A stretch of 64,000 nt of DNA from Diplonema japonicum (Eukaryota > Euglenozoa > Diplonemea > Diplonemida > Diplonemidae), in contig OZ025706.1 in NCBI GenBank assembly GCA_964019335.1, positions 372,001 to 436,000 of the forward strand, in the 5' to 3' direction. This document shows positions 32,374 through 43,157 of the stretch, in pieces. The notes beneath the pieces are model-generated. The model ran no database searches. It was not told the origin of the DNA and saw only the letters and a list, made by a program, of their open reading frames with translations. Position 1 is the first letter of the stretch. Each line of letters starts with the position of its first letter. Made by a program: the position numbers and the translations under genes.

Positions 32374-33056
32374 TATGAGCTCGTCCGGAAAAAAATGTCA
32401 ACAAATGACCCTCCTATGCGGCGTAAAACCCCCGTTAAATTTCTAAGTAAAAAAGTAGCCCGACACCACTTTGTGTGCAGAAATGCAGTCTAAGCTTGAA
32501 CACCATATAGGTCAAAATGCTCGCCGTTTGTTTTATTTTTAAAACGCACGTGCAAAAACATGTTTTTTTTAGAATGGTTTTTGGCAAACAATTCAATTTG
32601 GAAGTTACAAATAACCCAGACTCCATTTTTTTATTTTCGTTTTTCCGTGAAAAGCGATAGGAGGAATGGATGCAGATTGAAAATCTGTGAAACCTTTGGG
32701 GTCATTTTGGGTGGGCTGGACTCTAAATCACTATTAAAAATGGGGTGGGGAGAACTTACCCTAAAGTGCCATTTTGGCCTATTTAAGGCTAAAATCCCTT
32801 TAAAACCCCTTGAAAAAAGCAAAATTTTCACTTTTAAAGTATTATGAGTGCAAAAGAAAAGGAAAAACCTCAGCAGATGGGTAGGGAATGAAAGTTTGAC
32901 CCCAAAGATACCAATGTCGAAGCTCTGCATGAGCAGGCAAGTGTTAAGAATTGGTTTTTCTGAAAAAGGCCAAAATCCCTTAGGAACCCCTTGAAAAAGC
33001 CAAAAAATAGGGTGTAAAAAACCGGGTTTTCGGGGGCTATGCGGCGCCATATATTT
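32374..33056. mobile_element. Truncated copy of the 860-bp inverted-repeat element
   Basis: Matches 48011-48693 with the same length (683 bp) and apparently identical sequence, including the left terminal word ATGAGCTCGTCCGGA. A further 40-base block (33171-33212) matches 48744-48785. The right terminal inverted repeat of the full element is absent, so this copy is truncated or rearranged. Confidence 0.75.
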
Positions 33057-33661
33057 GGTTAAACATTTTCCGCCGTTTTTTTGACCTCTATTTTTCGCTT
33101 CCCGGGGGCAGCCGGTTGCAAAGCCTGCCACCCTCATGGCAAAACAAGCATCGCAATTGAAAGAACGGCGTCATGTACACCATGTATGTCATCTTCCTAT
33201 GGTTGCATGCTGCAATGGGGATGTTCACCTGGGGGGGTGGTGGTGGTGGTGGTGAATACTCCATAAGGGCCAAGCTGTTTTCGTTTAATTTTCACCTATC
33301 TTTCAAAATACCGATGGCGCCAAGTGTCTATAAGTCACCTTCACTTCCAAGTCGCTTGATGAGGTGATTGCAATGTAAATACCTCGATGACGGGCTGCCC
33401 AAATGTCTTTGCGCAAATCCGGCATTAATTCCGCTTTTATTAAGGCAAATTCGACCACACACACACCCCGTATTTTTTTTATTCTCTTTTTGCTTTTTTT
33501 TTTTCTTCTCCCAACAACAAAAAAAATATCTTATTTAAAACAACACACACAAACACACCCTCTCCCTCTGTCTTCCTTCGTTGGAAACAAAACAAAGCAT
33601 AAACGGAAATGAAACGGGGAGGGGAGGAAGGGATGCGGGGGAGAGAGATAAATCCCACCTC

Positions 33662-34519
33662 TTAACTAGCCGTTTCGAAGGCTCTGAGTGCCGCCTCAAC
33701 ATCGTCAACATCGTCATTATCAGCATCGGCAGTGTCCCCTTGGGGAACGGGAGGGTTCTTCATGGTCTGACCTGTCTCAAGAAGGTGCTCGAGCCTCTCC
33801 CCTCCGTATGTGTAATCCATTTCTTCATGACCCACCGTTCGCTCCATTGACCCTGTGGACGCACCAGGACGTGTCCACTCGTGCAGCCTGTCCTTCACGG
33901 AGGTATCCTTTTGAGACGAATCCTGGTAATGTGCTCGCAGGTCGCGTCCGACAGGAGGGGTGATCCTGTAGTCCTGAAGGGGTAGATCTTTAGAGGTGTT
34001 TTTACTCTCTTTCCACAGAAAATTCAGGACATCAAGAATCCTGTAGGTTGCCCGGGGGGAGTTCAACTTGTGGTGGATGAGGTTCAACAGCATATCTTGC
34101 TCCTTGTCGTGTTTTATGAGGACTTGAAGCACCTCCGTTTTGGAACTGCTGAAGAGCCCTGCCCCTTCCTCCACAGCCATGACAGACATGCCTATCATGT
34201 CGCTGACCTTCATCACACGTTTCACTCGGCCGTCCATTGTGCATAGGAACAAGGCAGCCTCGGCAGCCCCTGTGCTTTTAGGGGTGAATTTCTGAACCAT
34301 CACAACGCGAAGATCCTACGGATTTTTTTTTTTTTTTTTTTTTTAATTTGGTGATACCTTCCCGCCTCTCGAGTGAACCTTCTCAACGACTTGGCACGCA
34401 TACGGTACACTCCCGTTCAAACCACCAAACGCTTTAGCCAGCCCCAGTGAGACAGGCTCCATCACATACTGTTCTTGTGTAAAGAGCGGTTCTGTACGGT
34501 TGGCTGTCGTCGTTGTCAT
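33662..34519 (-). CDS. Unknown protein (2 exons)
   Basis: Exons 34358-34519 and 33662-34315, 271 residues, joined in frame across a 42-nt intron (GTATCACC, poly(A), TCCGTAG). The ATG at 34519 directly follows about 15 A. Residues 50-130 look like a compact alpha/beta domain (DLRVVMVQKF ... LFLCTMDGRVKRVMKVSDMI), possibly PH-like, but I cannot assign it. The C-terminal third is hydrophilic and acidic (TADADNDDVDDVEAALRAFE). No signal peptide or membrane segment. A conserved flagellate protein is plausible, but nothing in the sequence proves a role. Confidence 0.65.
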
Positions 34520-35349
34520 TTTTTTTTTTTTTTAGTTCTTCTTTTTTTTTTTCTTCTTCTCCCCCCTTACTTTTTATTGTAGTTCATTTTAGGTGAGAGA
34601 AGAAAAAAAGAAAGGGGAAAATGAAATGAGGGGGGGGGGGGGGGGGGGTGACCTTCGTCTTCTACCATCATGTCGGTGCACTCTTCTTCTTCTTTTATTT
34701 CGTCATTTTCTCATTCTTTTTTTTTTTTTTAAAATATTCTCGTCCCTTCTTTTCTCTTGTACGAGTTGAAAGAAGGGGAAAAGGAAGAGCAGAAAACAAT
34801 AATAATAAAAAAAAACACCCACCCCCCTTTATTTACTACAAAAAAAGAAACTTAAAACTCATGCAATAGGGGGACGCGGGAAGCGTTCCTAAGAAAGGGG
34901 GGGGGGGGTCGTTTTGTCCCCCCCCCTTTCCTCCTTAGAACAGTTTCCAAGCACCTTAGAAATAGATGCAGTTTTTTTTTTTCTTTTTCTTTTTAAACAC
35001 ACGGTTGGACATTTTCTTTTTTCTTTCCTTTTTTTTTTTTTTTTTTTTTTAAAAAGAGACGTTGTGGACTAGGGGGTGTGGGAGGTTTAAAAAAAAAAAA
35101 AAAAAAAAAAAAACCTTTGACCCCTTCTCTTTTTTTTTACTAGCAATACATCGCCAGCAAGCCCGAGAAGGGGGAGAACAAAAAAAAAATTCTTTATGAC
35201 TATATGTCTTTGTTGTTCACACGAGCAAAAAAAGTTTTTAAAAAGCTGCGAAAGTTTTTTGCTCGGCACAAGTTGCATATAGTTTATAAAATCATTTTTT
35301 GAAAGATAAATATTTGTAACAAAAAAAAAAAAAAAAAAAAAAAAAAATC
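34520..35349. other. Intergenic simple sequence
   Basis: Holds T/A runs, a G tract (34631-34648), a G-run and C-run pair near 34898-34926 able to pair as a hairpin, and one arm of an inverted dispersed repeat (35188-35322). No gene seen. Confidence 0.55.
35188..35322. repeat. Dispersed repeat, inverted relative to 47267-47385
   Basis: About 120-130 bases match the reverse complement of 47267-47385, including a GCTCGGCACAAGTTGCATAT core. The two copies are 12 kb apart in opposite orientation and show small indels, mainly in A/T runs. Confidence 0.65.
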
Positions 35350-36303
35350 TCACGGAGAGATTAGGTAAGCCTGCGAGAAGAGGGATGTGTCACCACTAAT
35401 CAGGGGGTAGTGCCAAATCAACTTGTTCCACTCGGTTTGCTGGTTCGGGAACTTGTGGGTGGACTTTCTGGCCTCGGAGATAAAAAAATCAGCGAGGGCT
35501 TGCGTGCCCTTCATGGCTGCGGGGGAGTGATTGATACACGGCTCTAAGGGGAGGTTTTTGTCCTGGGGGTTCACAGCCCACTCATAAGCATTTCTCTCAG
35601 GGTGCCACTGGGTAGAGTAAACCGGATAATTCATGGCTTCAATGGTTGACACAAACTCCTTTCCGTTCCTGTCCTTGTTTGTGGAGAGGACTTTGAAAAA
35701 CGAGGTAAGTTTCGCTGACGCTTCAAAGTCCTTGGGCGTCACACCCAGGGAGTGCGCGTTAAGAGGCACAGCGTTCGATTTGTTACTGAGAATGTTCCTG
35801 ACGAAGTCTCCCTCTCCGCTGGTACCGTAGAACATTCTCGCTGAGTCAGCGTTCTGAGTGAGGTCGAGGGCAATGGTGATGTTCTCAGAGTCGAACCCAG
35901 GGGTGACAACGGAGTTGTCCTCCGCCACCATTTGCATCAACCATTCAAACCCTAAGCACGTCCCCCACACGGGGAAATAATCACCAGCATCATTGGCAGC
36001 AAGCGCTTTGTGGAAAATTCTTGTTGCTGCTGCGTTTCTGTCCACACCGCCTCCTGGGAACAGTACGCCGTTCACACCCTCGAAGATGGTGTCCACCTCG
36101 GCATCCGTTGCATTGTATCGAACGGGTATGACCCTCCCGCCTGCAGATTCAATCCATTTCACGTAAGATGCTGCAATGTACTCCCCCACATCGGGCTTGC
36201 CATTCCCTGACTCTGTGACGGGATGCGCCCACACTGCAATGATAGGCCTGTCCGTTGACAGCGTCAGCATCGCCACCGTGGTTGCCACGGCTATGAACGA
36301 CAT
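35350..36303 (-). CDS. Gamma-glutamyl hydrolase (folate/antifolate polyglutamate hydrolase)
   Basis: Intronless, 317 residues, the usual length. An N-terminal hydrophobic signal peptide (about 1-17) targets the endolysosomal or secretory route. Class I glutamine-amidotransferase-like fold of peptidase family C26: strand-turn FPGGGVD (82-88), nucleophile elbow GTCLGFE with Cys116, and catalytic His234 in QWHPE. N-glycosylation sequons occur. It removes gamma-linked glutamates from folate polyglutamates. The ATG at 36303 was chosen because codons upstream are poly-lysine of the leader. The 5' flank is directly followed by a transposon remnant whose end lies only 43 bases upstream of the ATG. 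Confidence 0.9.
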   Translation of the reverse strand: MSFIAVATTVAMLTLSTDRPIIAVWAHPVTESGNGKPDVGEYIAASYVKWIESAGGRVIPVRYNATDAEVDTIFEGVNGVLFPGGGVDRNAAATRIFHKALAANDAGDYFPVWGTCLGFEWLMQMVAEDNSVVTPGFDSENITIALDLTQNADSARMFYGTSGEGDFVRNILSNKSNAVPLNAHSLGVTPKDFEASAKLTSFFKVLSTNKDRNGKEFVSTIEAMNYPVYSTQWHPERNAYEWAVNPQDKNLPLEPCINHSPAAMKGTQALADFFISEARKSTHKFPNQQTEWNKLIWHYPLISGDTSLFSQAYLISP

Positions 36304-36682
36304 TTTTTTCTCTCTTTTTTTTTTTTTTTTTCTCCTCCCCCTTTTCATAGTATCCAGGGTTAACCGATCACCTTCGGGTTTTAAAACCCAACCCAAGCAA
36401 TTTTAGATTTTCGATCACAGTCGGGTTAATGATGGGTTTTTTTGTAATTTCGGATCGGTTTTTTTTTAAATTTTGGATCGGTTTGATCGATCCAAAACCC
36501 ATATTTCTGGCAAAAAATACCAAGGCCATGCTCAATTTTTTTTCAAAAACCCTATTTTGACGATCTGAGCCCATTCCAGCTATCAAAACCCAAAATAGAG
36601 CCTTATTTAAGGCTTTAAATGCAGTTTTGAAAACTGGTTTTCAGACTTATTATTATGTACCGGGTCAGGGTTTGTTTATGCG

Positions 36683-36740
36683 CACGAGCGGAATTTTACC
36701 TAATAAAAATAGCTCATTACGCTGCCATCAACTAGTTTTT
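36683..36740. repeat. Segment shared with 6411-6467
   Basis: Near-identical to 6411-6467. It ends just before the CTAG that precedes the hAT-like exon, so it could be intron sequence of the element. Confidence 0.55.
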
Positions 36741-36744
36741 CTAG

Positions 36745-37129
36745 CGCGGCTTCGCAACGGTACGCGACAGCCTACCTCTGCAGACGTGTCTGAGGGGGAA
36801 TGGCTGTCCTACTCGGCCATAGCCCAAATGGACCACAGCCTTGAGACGACCTCATTCGATATCGAAGCGTGGTGGCTGGCTCAGAAAGCTGCTCTCCCTG
36901 TTTTGCATGACAGGGCCTTGTCGCTGCTGTACGCGCAGCCTGTGGTAACAGCCGTGGACGCGGTGTTCTCCTCGATCGACGCCAAGTTCGGAGAGATGCG
37001 TCGCGTCCGCCTCACACCAGACGTACGAAGGCAGCTGTTGTTCTTGTACCTGAACCAGGACATCAGCAGTGCTCTGTCTTCGTCTGACAAGCACCACGTT
37101 CTCAGGCACGCCGGGTTGCAAGCAGGGAG
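36745..37129 (+). pseudogene. hAT transposase C-terminal dimerisation domain fragment
   Basis: On the plus strand a 128-codon open exon is bounded by TTTTTCTAG and GGTAAGAA, splice-like at both ends. Its product contains the hAT dimerisation pattern: a WW pair (DIEAWWLAQ), PVLHDRALSLL, an FSS/FS element (DAVFSSIDAK), and RRVRLTPDVRRQLLFLYLN. The upstream catalytic parts (BED finger, RNase-H-like core) are not present within the inverted repeats, so the copy is non-autonomous. The reading frame of the fragment is still intact, suggesting recent activity of the family. Confidence 0.7.
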
Positions 37130-37312
37130 GTAAGAAATTGGGCGTTCATCGCTGTGTGCGTGCATTCAGTTCTCTGTGGGTGAACATCCTGCCTCAACGG
37201 GCGCGCTTCCGTGCGTCCCATGGAGTCCCATTCTAGGCGCCCTGTGCATTGCTACACTTCCCGTTCAAGTTTCAATGTTTTTCATAATTGACTTTCGCGC
37301 CTAGTTAAAAAC

Positions 37313-37855
37313 CCGCCAAAAACAGGGAAAATCCCGATTTTCGGGAAAATAATCCTTTTCTAAGTCGTTTCGATGCAGGCTTTGTGTATCTGGGAGGTCC
37401 GGGAGACGAATACAAGGGTTATAAGAATGGTTGCACGCTCTCCCCCGTTCTAATTATTGATTTTTGATTTCGCTCCTATTTAAACAGAAAAAAGAAGAAA
37501 AACCGCCAAAAAAAAGGGAAACCCCAGCTTTTCAGGAAAATAATCCTTCTCTAAGTCGTTTTGATGCTCCCTGGGGTCGGCTTTGTGTATCTGGGGGGCC
37601 CGGGGGACGAATAGAAGGGTTATTATATGCATGGTTGCATGCTCTCCTCCTGTTTTAATTTTTGATTTTCGATTTTTTTTTTTGTTTTTTCGCTTTTAAA
37701 TAAAACACCCGCCAAAAAAAGCGAAAAAACAGCTTTTCGGGAAAATAATCCTTTTCTAAGTCGTTTTGATGCTCCCTGGGGTCGGCTTTGTGTATCTGGG
37801 GGGGCCCGGGACGAATATAAGGGTTTTAAGCATGGTTGCATGCTCGCCTTTCATT
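37313..37855. repeat. Three tandem imperfect units inside the hAT-like element
   Basis: Units begin near 37313, 37503 and 37710 with CCGCCAAAA and share AAAATAATCCTT...CTAAGTCGTTT, GGCTTTGTGTATCTGGG and ATGGTTGCA words. Period is about 190-207 bases, and the third unit is cut by the right end. Divergence between units is mostly substitutions and A/T run length. Confidence 0.7.
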
Positions 37856-38001
37856 TGACGTCAATTTAAAACCCGATTGTAATTAAAAACCCGCGGGTGA
37901 TCGGTTAACCCTGGATACTATGCCTTTTTTGTGGAAAAAGGATTTGAGAGAGGGGAAGAGGATAAAAAAAAGTTCCTTTTTTTTTTTTCTTCTTTTTTTT
38001 G

Positions 38002-41000
38002 TCATGCTCCTAAAATAACCGCTTTCGTTCGGTCCCTTGGGCCTTGCTGCCTTTGGGCCTCTTTCATGATGTCGTTGGCCCAGCCGGTTGCTTTTCTCGG
38101 GCGGCTGTAAGTGATGGACACGGCCCCTTTGGAGGACATCTTCACGTTGGAAGTCAGTCCTCTTTGCATGTTGAAGAAGTGGGTGACAAGCTGGATGGGA
38201 AGCGCTCGGCGGTGCCAGAATTCTCCGTTCTTCGCAGGTTTGAACCTGTAGACGCCCAGTTCGTTCTCCACCTTGTCCCTTTCCCCGAGGCGCTCAAGGC
38301 GCTCATTCAAGCGCTGCTCCCTGATAGGCGCCAGGCCCTGCGATTCTCCGAGTGCGACTGTGTGTTGATTTTTTTTTCCCCTCTCTTTTTCTCTCACATA
38401 CTCTCAGGTGTCCTCGAGATGGGTCCCTGCCCCCTCCCTCCCAGCATCTTTCTGTAACGCACCATGTTCGTCCTGGGGTCTAACACCTCCACGACCACAT
38501 CCTGTTTTTTGTTTCAAAAAAAAAGGGGGGGTTATGTACCGTCTTCCTCTCCTTGCTCTTTTTAAGCATATCCGTCTTCAGCAACTCTTTAGCATGTCTC
38601 TCCACAGCTCTGTCGGAGGGGCCGCGCAGCAGCTGAAGGGGGGTTTTTTTTTCTTGTTTTCTTTTTTATTTGTTGTCATACCGCCGGCCCTATCTCGTCC
38701 AGCTTCGACGTCTTCACCACTGCTTTGGCCTGGTACCTGAAGGTCGCTTTGCTCATGTCGACGGCCTTCTTCTGTTCATGAATGGCAACCGCTGTTGATA
38801 TCTGGTCGTGGTCCATCCAGGGGAACCTGTTTTGTGTCGTTGGTTTGACTTTAGTGCATTCTGTGCATACCCCATGTAGTGAGGCCCCATCTGCTTCTGC
38901 TTCAGCTCCCCCTTCGCCGCCATCTCCGACAGCAGCGAGGGCTCGTTGTTCTTGCCTAGCCCGTCTGTCATTTTCATGGTGACCCCCAAGTGGGGCTCCG
39001 TCCACTCGTTCTTGTAGACAGTCCTGTTGGAGTCAACAGGCTGCGCTGCGTACAGAACATCACGCGGGACTTCCTCAAGCAGGTCGGTGAAGCTCTTCCA
39101 TTTCGCTGCAGGGGACATCTTCCCCTTCTTCTTCTCCTTCGGGTCCTCTACAGAAGTGTCCTCATGCTTGGGCAAGCCGAACCCTGCATCGGCAGCTGCG
39201 TCCATCCCTCCCTCGCCTCCATCTTCCATTTTCGGCTCTGGCAGTGCAGACTGCACGATCCTGTCCTTCAACTTCTGTTCTTCCAGGTCGGGCTCCGCTT
39301 GTTGCTTCATGGCTAGCACCTGTTTGGCAAGCGAGTCAAGGTCCATGTCAGTGAACGAGGGGACGGGGTGCACGGGCTCCGTCTCCCCTTCCTCCCCTTC
39401 CCCTTCCTCTGCCAAGTCGTGTGTATCATCCACAATGCGCAGTTTGAGCTTCAGGTCAGACTTCAACTTGAAACCTTCGAACCCGAGGTACCTATAGGGC
39501 ACTCTAGGGTCGAAACGTGTAGACGGGATGCTGAGGTGGTGCCACGCACGGGGTGCAGGAAGTGGGGGTGCTGGTGTCACGTCGATAGCCTCGATGTCCA
39601 ACGTCTCGTGGGCGGCGGTGTCGGGGACGGATGCCACCTCCTCCGGTGCGTGGAGCGCTGATGTGTTTGGTTCAAGGACAGCCTCTGCCACTGCTTTTCG
39701 AGGTGTTGCACTCTGATGCTCCATGATGGCCTCGTCCCACACATCGCCGAGCCCCTTCGTGATGTCCTCTTTGATGTCGTTGAGGTCGAAGCCGTACCGC
39801 ATCTTGTCGATGACGTGCTCTTCGTTGCGGACCACCTTTGCCTCCACCTCTGCAGGTGACAGGGTGTCCCACTCCTCCTTCGTGATGTCGGGGTCTGTTG
39901 CGAAGGTGGGGGTGTACTGCGTCACACCACGCCGCGCGTCGGAACGCTCCCCAAGCCCGCGGCGCACCCACTCCCTGTTGTACCGCTGCTGGTCGGAGGG
40001 GTACTCCGTGGCAACGTCTTGCAGGGCGGCAAGCTTTTCTTCATGTATGGCAGACTCTATCTTTTTAGGTTTTTGCAACGAGTCGACGTACCCTTCCAAT
40101 GTGGTAGGTGCCATGCCGGGGCCGAGGGGCGCACCGCCCTGTACTGTGTTGTGCATGTAGGGGTTCTTGATGAGCGGGTTGTACCGCGCGCCCATGCCCT
40201 CCATGTACATCCCGAGTTTCTTTTCTTGTTGTTTCTCAAGGGTAACTAGGGCCATCTCAGCCTCACGGGCAACTTCCGGCATCCCGTATTCGGACTCGTT
40301 GATCGACTTTGTGACTCTGTCCTGCCAGGAGTCGAGAAGCTTGAAGCTCTCTGCCATCGCAACACGTTCTTCAATAAGACGTTCCTTCTCTTCTGCGGTT
40401 CGCTTCCCGAGGTCTGCGACGATGCTGCGCTGCTCTTCAACACGCTTCCACCACGGTAAGAGCTCCGACTGCATTGTGATGTACCCCCTCAGCTTGTCGA
40501 TACCCCACCCGTACAACGAGGACACCGGTACGATCGGGAGGTTGATGGAGGTTCGAAAGTTTTTCTTTGAGAATTCAACATAGAGCTTGTTCATAAGCCT
40601 GCACAGTGCATCGTGGGGGATCAAGTCGGCCTTCGTGATGACAATGGTGGTGAGGGAGACACGCGTGACGAGTTCGGGTATCGTCTTTAACCATTTCTGA
40701 TCGGTGATGGTAAGACCTCGCGTGGCATCAATACAGTAAAACGTCCCTTTAAGCTGCCGTCTCGTCCCTTCATAGTATTGCGACACACATTGATGAAAGG
40801 CATCTTTTGCGTAAGGCCGAAGCTCGTCAACAGGAAACCCAGGCAGATCGACTAACATCCCACCCCAATGGGTTTTAGATATTCTGGTCGACGCTGGGTA
40901 TTTTGTCGGCCCGTCTGCCCACACATCCTTCCAGAGTTTTGGATCGGGAGCCTGGTAGAAGTCGATGGTCTTGACGCCGGAGTGTTGATTTCCTGAGGAA

Positions 41001-41722
41001 GCTAGTTTTTGTTCAGTGAGTGCGTTGATTAGAGATGACTTGCCGCATCCTTCTGAACCGAAAAACGCAACTTCAGAAGCAGAACCAGGGCCGGAGTCGA
41101 GATACGTGTCGTTTGGGCCACCTTGATACACGAGCTTCCACTTTTTGTTCACGTAAACATCCTGCCCCATCTTTATAGCAGAGGGGACTAAGATGTTTGT
41201 GATGTTGGGAGGCGGGGGGACAAGCTGCTTGTTGAACGTGAACATGTCTTTTGACGGCTGTGTTACCATTTTGAGCGATTTTCGGGCTTCTTTTCTTGTA
41301 ACGGCCTTGAGGACTCGAGATTCCATTTTCATGATTTCAGTTTCAACGAATTTGTCTTCGTCTGCGCCAGGGATCGTCTCTTCGGGGAAATCGGACGCCG
41401 GGGGTTGTTCGGGGTCTTTTCTTTCGTCCATGTTCCATCCGCCCTCATCGTCAAAGGAGATATACTCCGATTGGTGTTTTTGGATTCCTTTTTTTTTGTA
41501 TCTTTCGAACTGGTCGTTGTCTGGTGTGTCGTCGTCCCCAAAGCCCACCACGCCTGTCCGTTCTCTACCCCCTCCTCTCTCTCTGATCTCCTCCCATCTT
41601 CTTTCCCAACTGTTGTTTGCCACGGAACGTTTCGCATCGTCCACCCGCGTCTCTTCCTTTCTCTTCCAATAGCTCGACCACCTTTTCCCTGTCCCCGAGA
41701 CTTTCTGCGACACCCGCTTCAT
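38002..41722 (-). CDS. Long EngB/YihA-type TRAFAC GTPase, probably mitochondrial ribosome biogenesis (5 exons)
   Basis: Exons 38871-41722, 38682-38826, 38540-38632, 38402-38501, 38002-38357; 1181 residues. Introns 44, 49, 38, 44 nt with GTATGC, GTATGA, GTACAT, GTATGT donors, all in frame. The GTPase core (about residues 215-420) has G1 FGSEGCGKSS, G3 VDLPGFP, G4 TKAD and G5 VSS, in the EngB order. EngB proteins are normally about 200 residues and assist large-subunit assembly; here a basic N-terminus and about 750 extra C-terminal residues surround it, including coiled-coil and acidic stretches. Such enlarged factors are typical of euglenozoan mitoribosome assembly. The N-terminus is Arg/Lys-rich and could be a targeting signal. 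The start is the first ATG; a GTG four codons upstream is in frame. Confidence 0.72.
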
Positions 41723-42023
41723 TCTTTCGCTCACGTGGTCAACATGATGCCTTTTTTGAGTGTTTTTTTTTTTTTTTTCTTGCTTAAATTTTTTTTTGTT
41801 CTCTTTCTTTTTTTTTCCCTCGTCCTTGGTAGGGTCAAAAAATAAAGGGAAAATGTTACATATGGGGGAGGATGAATAAATGGGTGGAACGGGCTATTTT
41901 TTTTTTTTTTCTGCTCTGTTTTGGTGTTTCAAAAACAGCCACAAAAAAAGACCAGGAGACGAGGAGGGGGAAGAATGAACAATGGAAAAAAAAAAAAAAA
42001 AAAGAAGAAGGGAAAAAGAAAAA
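41723..42023. other. Short intergenic region
   Basis: T and A runs only (41762-41779, 41898-41910, 41985-42003). It holds the leader of the GTPase gene and the 3' flank of the Dpy-30 gene. Confidence 0.55.
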
Positions 42024-43157
42024 CTACTCAGCAGGTTCTTCCTCTTCTTTTTCTTCGGCTTCTTGCTGTTGCTTTAGCTGGCGTTCGATTTCCTTTTGCT
42101 CCTCCTCATCGGGGTCCTGCTCTTCGCCGTCGATATCTTCGCCTAAATCGTCCTCCCAGGTATCGAGGCCAGGGAAGTCCTTCCCGCCTTCTTTCTTTGC
42201 CTTCATAAGGTCATCCCTTGCAGTACGGTACTCAATGGCTGTCCAGAGTAGTTGAGAGACGATGCTGGCAGCCTGACCCGAGGCACGGATGACCTCCTCA
42301 TCATCACGTGTTGTGGAGAGGATTCGTTCCACCCTGAGTATTCTTCTTTTTGGGATGGAAACTGGGTCCAGGGTCTTGAGTTGCTCTAAAAACGGGTGGG
42401 GTTTGATATTTGTCTTGAGCTGGCCCCATGTGGCGAGTTTTGATGGGGTTGCGTCGATTTTCTCGCCGTTGGGCTTTGTGCCCGGTAGCTTTCCAAATAA
42501 GTAAAACGTACACCGGATGACCTTCTCGACAGACGGCTCAACTTTCTGTTTCACCTTCAAATCTGCTATGTTGCCTTTGCTCAGTTCGTTGATGTAAGCC
42601 TTCCATCGCTGGAAGAGCTTCTCTGCCTTCAGCATATCCAATTCCTTCTCCTTCTCTTCGTCCTTCGCGTCCTGGTCCACCAAGTTGTCGTACCCCACAG
42701 TCTCCGGGTCGTATGTGCCTTCTTCGTCCAGCTGCTCGCCAAACGCTTCAAGGTGCACTCTTAGCTCCGACTGTTTGATTGATTTTTTTTTTTTTTTTTT
42801 TTGATTTACCTCTCTATCGTTTCTTTCTTCAACAGACTTCAAATGGCATTTCCACTCCCTTTGGATAGCCTCCGAGGCGCTCTTCTCCTTTCCTGCCTGC
42901 TGCCTGTTCCATTCCTGTTTGTTTGTGTTAGATTTTGTCCCCCCCCCCCTCCCCGCTGGTACCTCTCTCTCGGTCTGCAACTGTTCCTCTTTAGCCTTCC
43001 TCTCTGTATCAGCCTCCTTTTCGTCCAGATGGTGTTGCAACCACAGCGCCAGATACTCCACAGGATCGGCGGGGGCCTCGTTGATGGTGTTGGCTATCCC
43101 CCGTGCCAGCACCTGTCCCAGGCCGTCCATCAGGAAGCTCGTGTCAACGGATGTCAT
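42024..43157 (-). CDS. Dpy-30-domain protein, probably axonemal (3 exons)
   Basis: Exons 42963-43157, 42810-42914, 42024-42770; 348 residues. The two introns (48 nt GTACCA ... AAACAG and 39 nt GTAAAT, poly(A), AAACAG) are both multiples of three and would otherwise be read as protein with a poly-Gly/Lys character. Residues 5-45 (GLGQVLARGIANTINEAPAD, then PVEYLALWL) are a Dpy-30/RIIa-like dimerisation motif, which docks amphipathic helices of anchoring proteins, for example in radial spokes or histone methyltransferase complexes. The rest is charged coiled coil around a compact helical region (VEKVIRCTFYLFGKLPG). The acidic E/Q-rich tail ends EEEEPAE. Start supported by a TGCTTCAG acceptor 11 bases upstream. 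Confidence 0.7.
   Translation of the reverse strand: MTSVDTSFLMDGLGQVLARGIANTINEAPADPVEYLALWLQHHLDEKEADTERKAKEEQLQTEREVPAGRGGGTKSNTNKQEWNRQQAGKEKSASEAIQREWKCHLKSVEERNDREVNQKKKKKKSIKQSELRVHLEAFGEQLDEEGTYDPETVGYDNLVDQDAKDEEKEKELDMLKAEKLFQRWKAYINELSKGNIADLKVKQKVEPSVEKVIRCTFYLFGKLPGTKPNGEKIDATPSKLATWGQLKTNIKPHPFLEQLKTLDPVSIPKRRILRVERILSTTRDDEEVIRASGQAASIVSQLLWTAIEYRTARDDLMKAKKEGGKDFPGLDTWEDDLGEDIDGEEQDPDEEEQKEIERQLKQQQEAEEKEEEEPAE

Larger units (their letters stand above)
31017..33661. other. 2.6 kb intergenic region with transposon fragment
   Basis: Left part is extreme A/T homopolymer (for example A runs at 31285-31322 and 31404-31431). Right part holds a 683-bp copy of the inverted-repeat element found intact at 48012-48871, then a GGT microsatellite (33233-33253). 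Open frames in the repeat are not protein-like. No gene seen. Confidence 0.6.
36340..37928 (+). mobile_element. hAT-like DNA transposon remnant with 27-bp terminal inverted repeats
   Basis: Perfect 27-bp inverted repeats at 36346-36372 and 37896-37922 (outer word CATAGTATCCAGGG). They are flanked by a direct 6-bp repeat CCTTTT (36340-36345 and 37923-37928), a possible target-site duplication, although the flank is T-rich. Inside lies a plus-strand transposase-like exon (36745-37129) and three long imperfect tandem units (37313-37855). It is opposite in orientation to all host genes. hAT elements usually duplicate 8 bp, so either the ends are slightly misplaced or this is a divergent family. 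Confidence 0.7.

Noticed and set aside
32374-33056. Open frames conserved between two places (32435-32847 and 48072-48484)
   Set aside because: Conservation is explained by the whole 683-bp segment being an identical transposon copy on both strands; composition is not protein-like.
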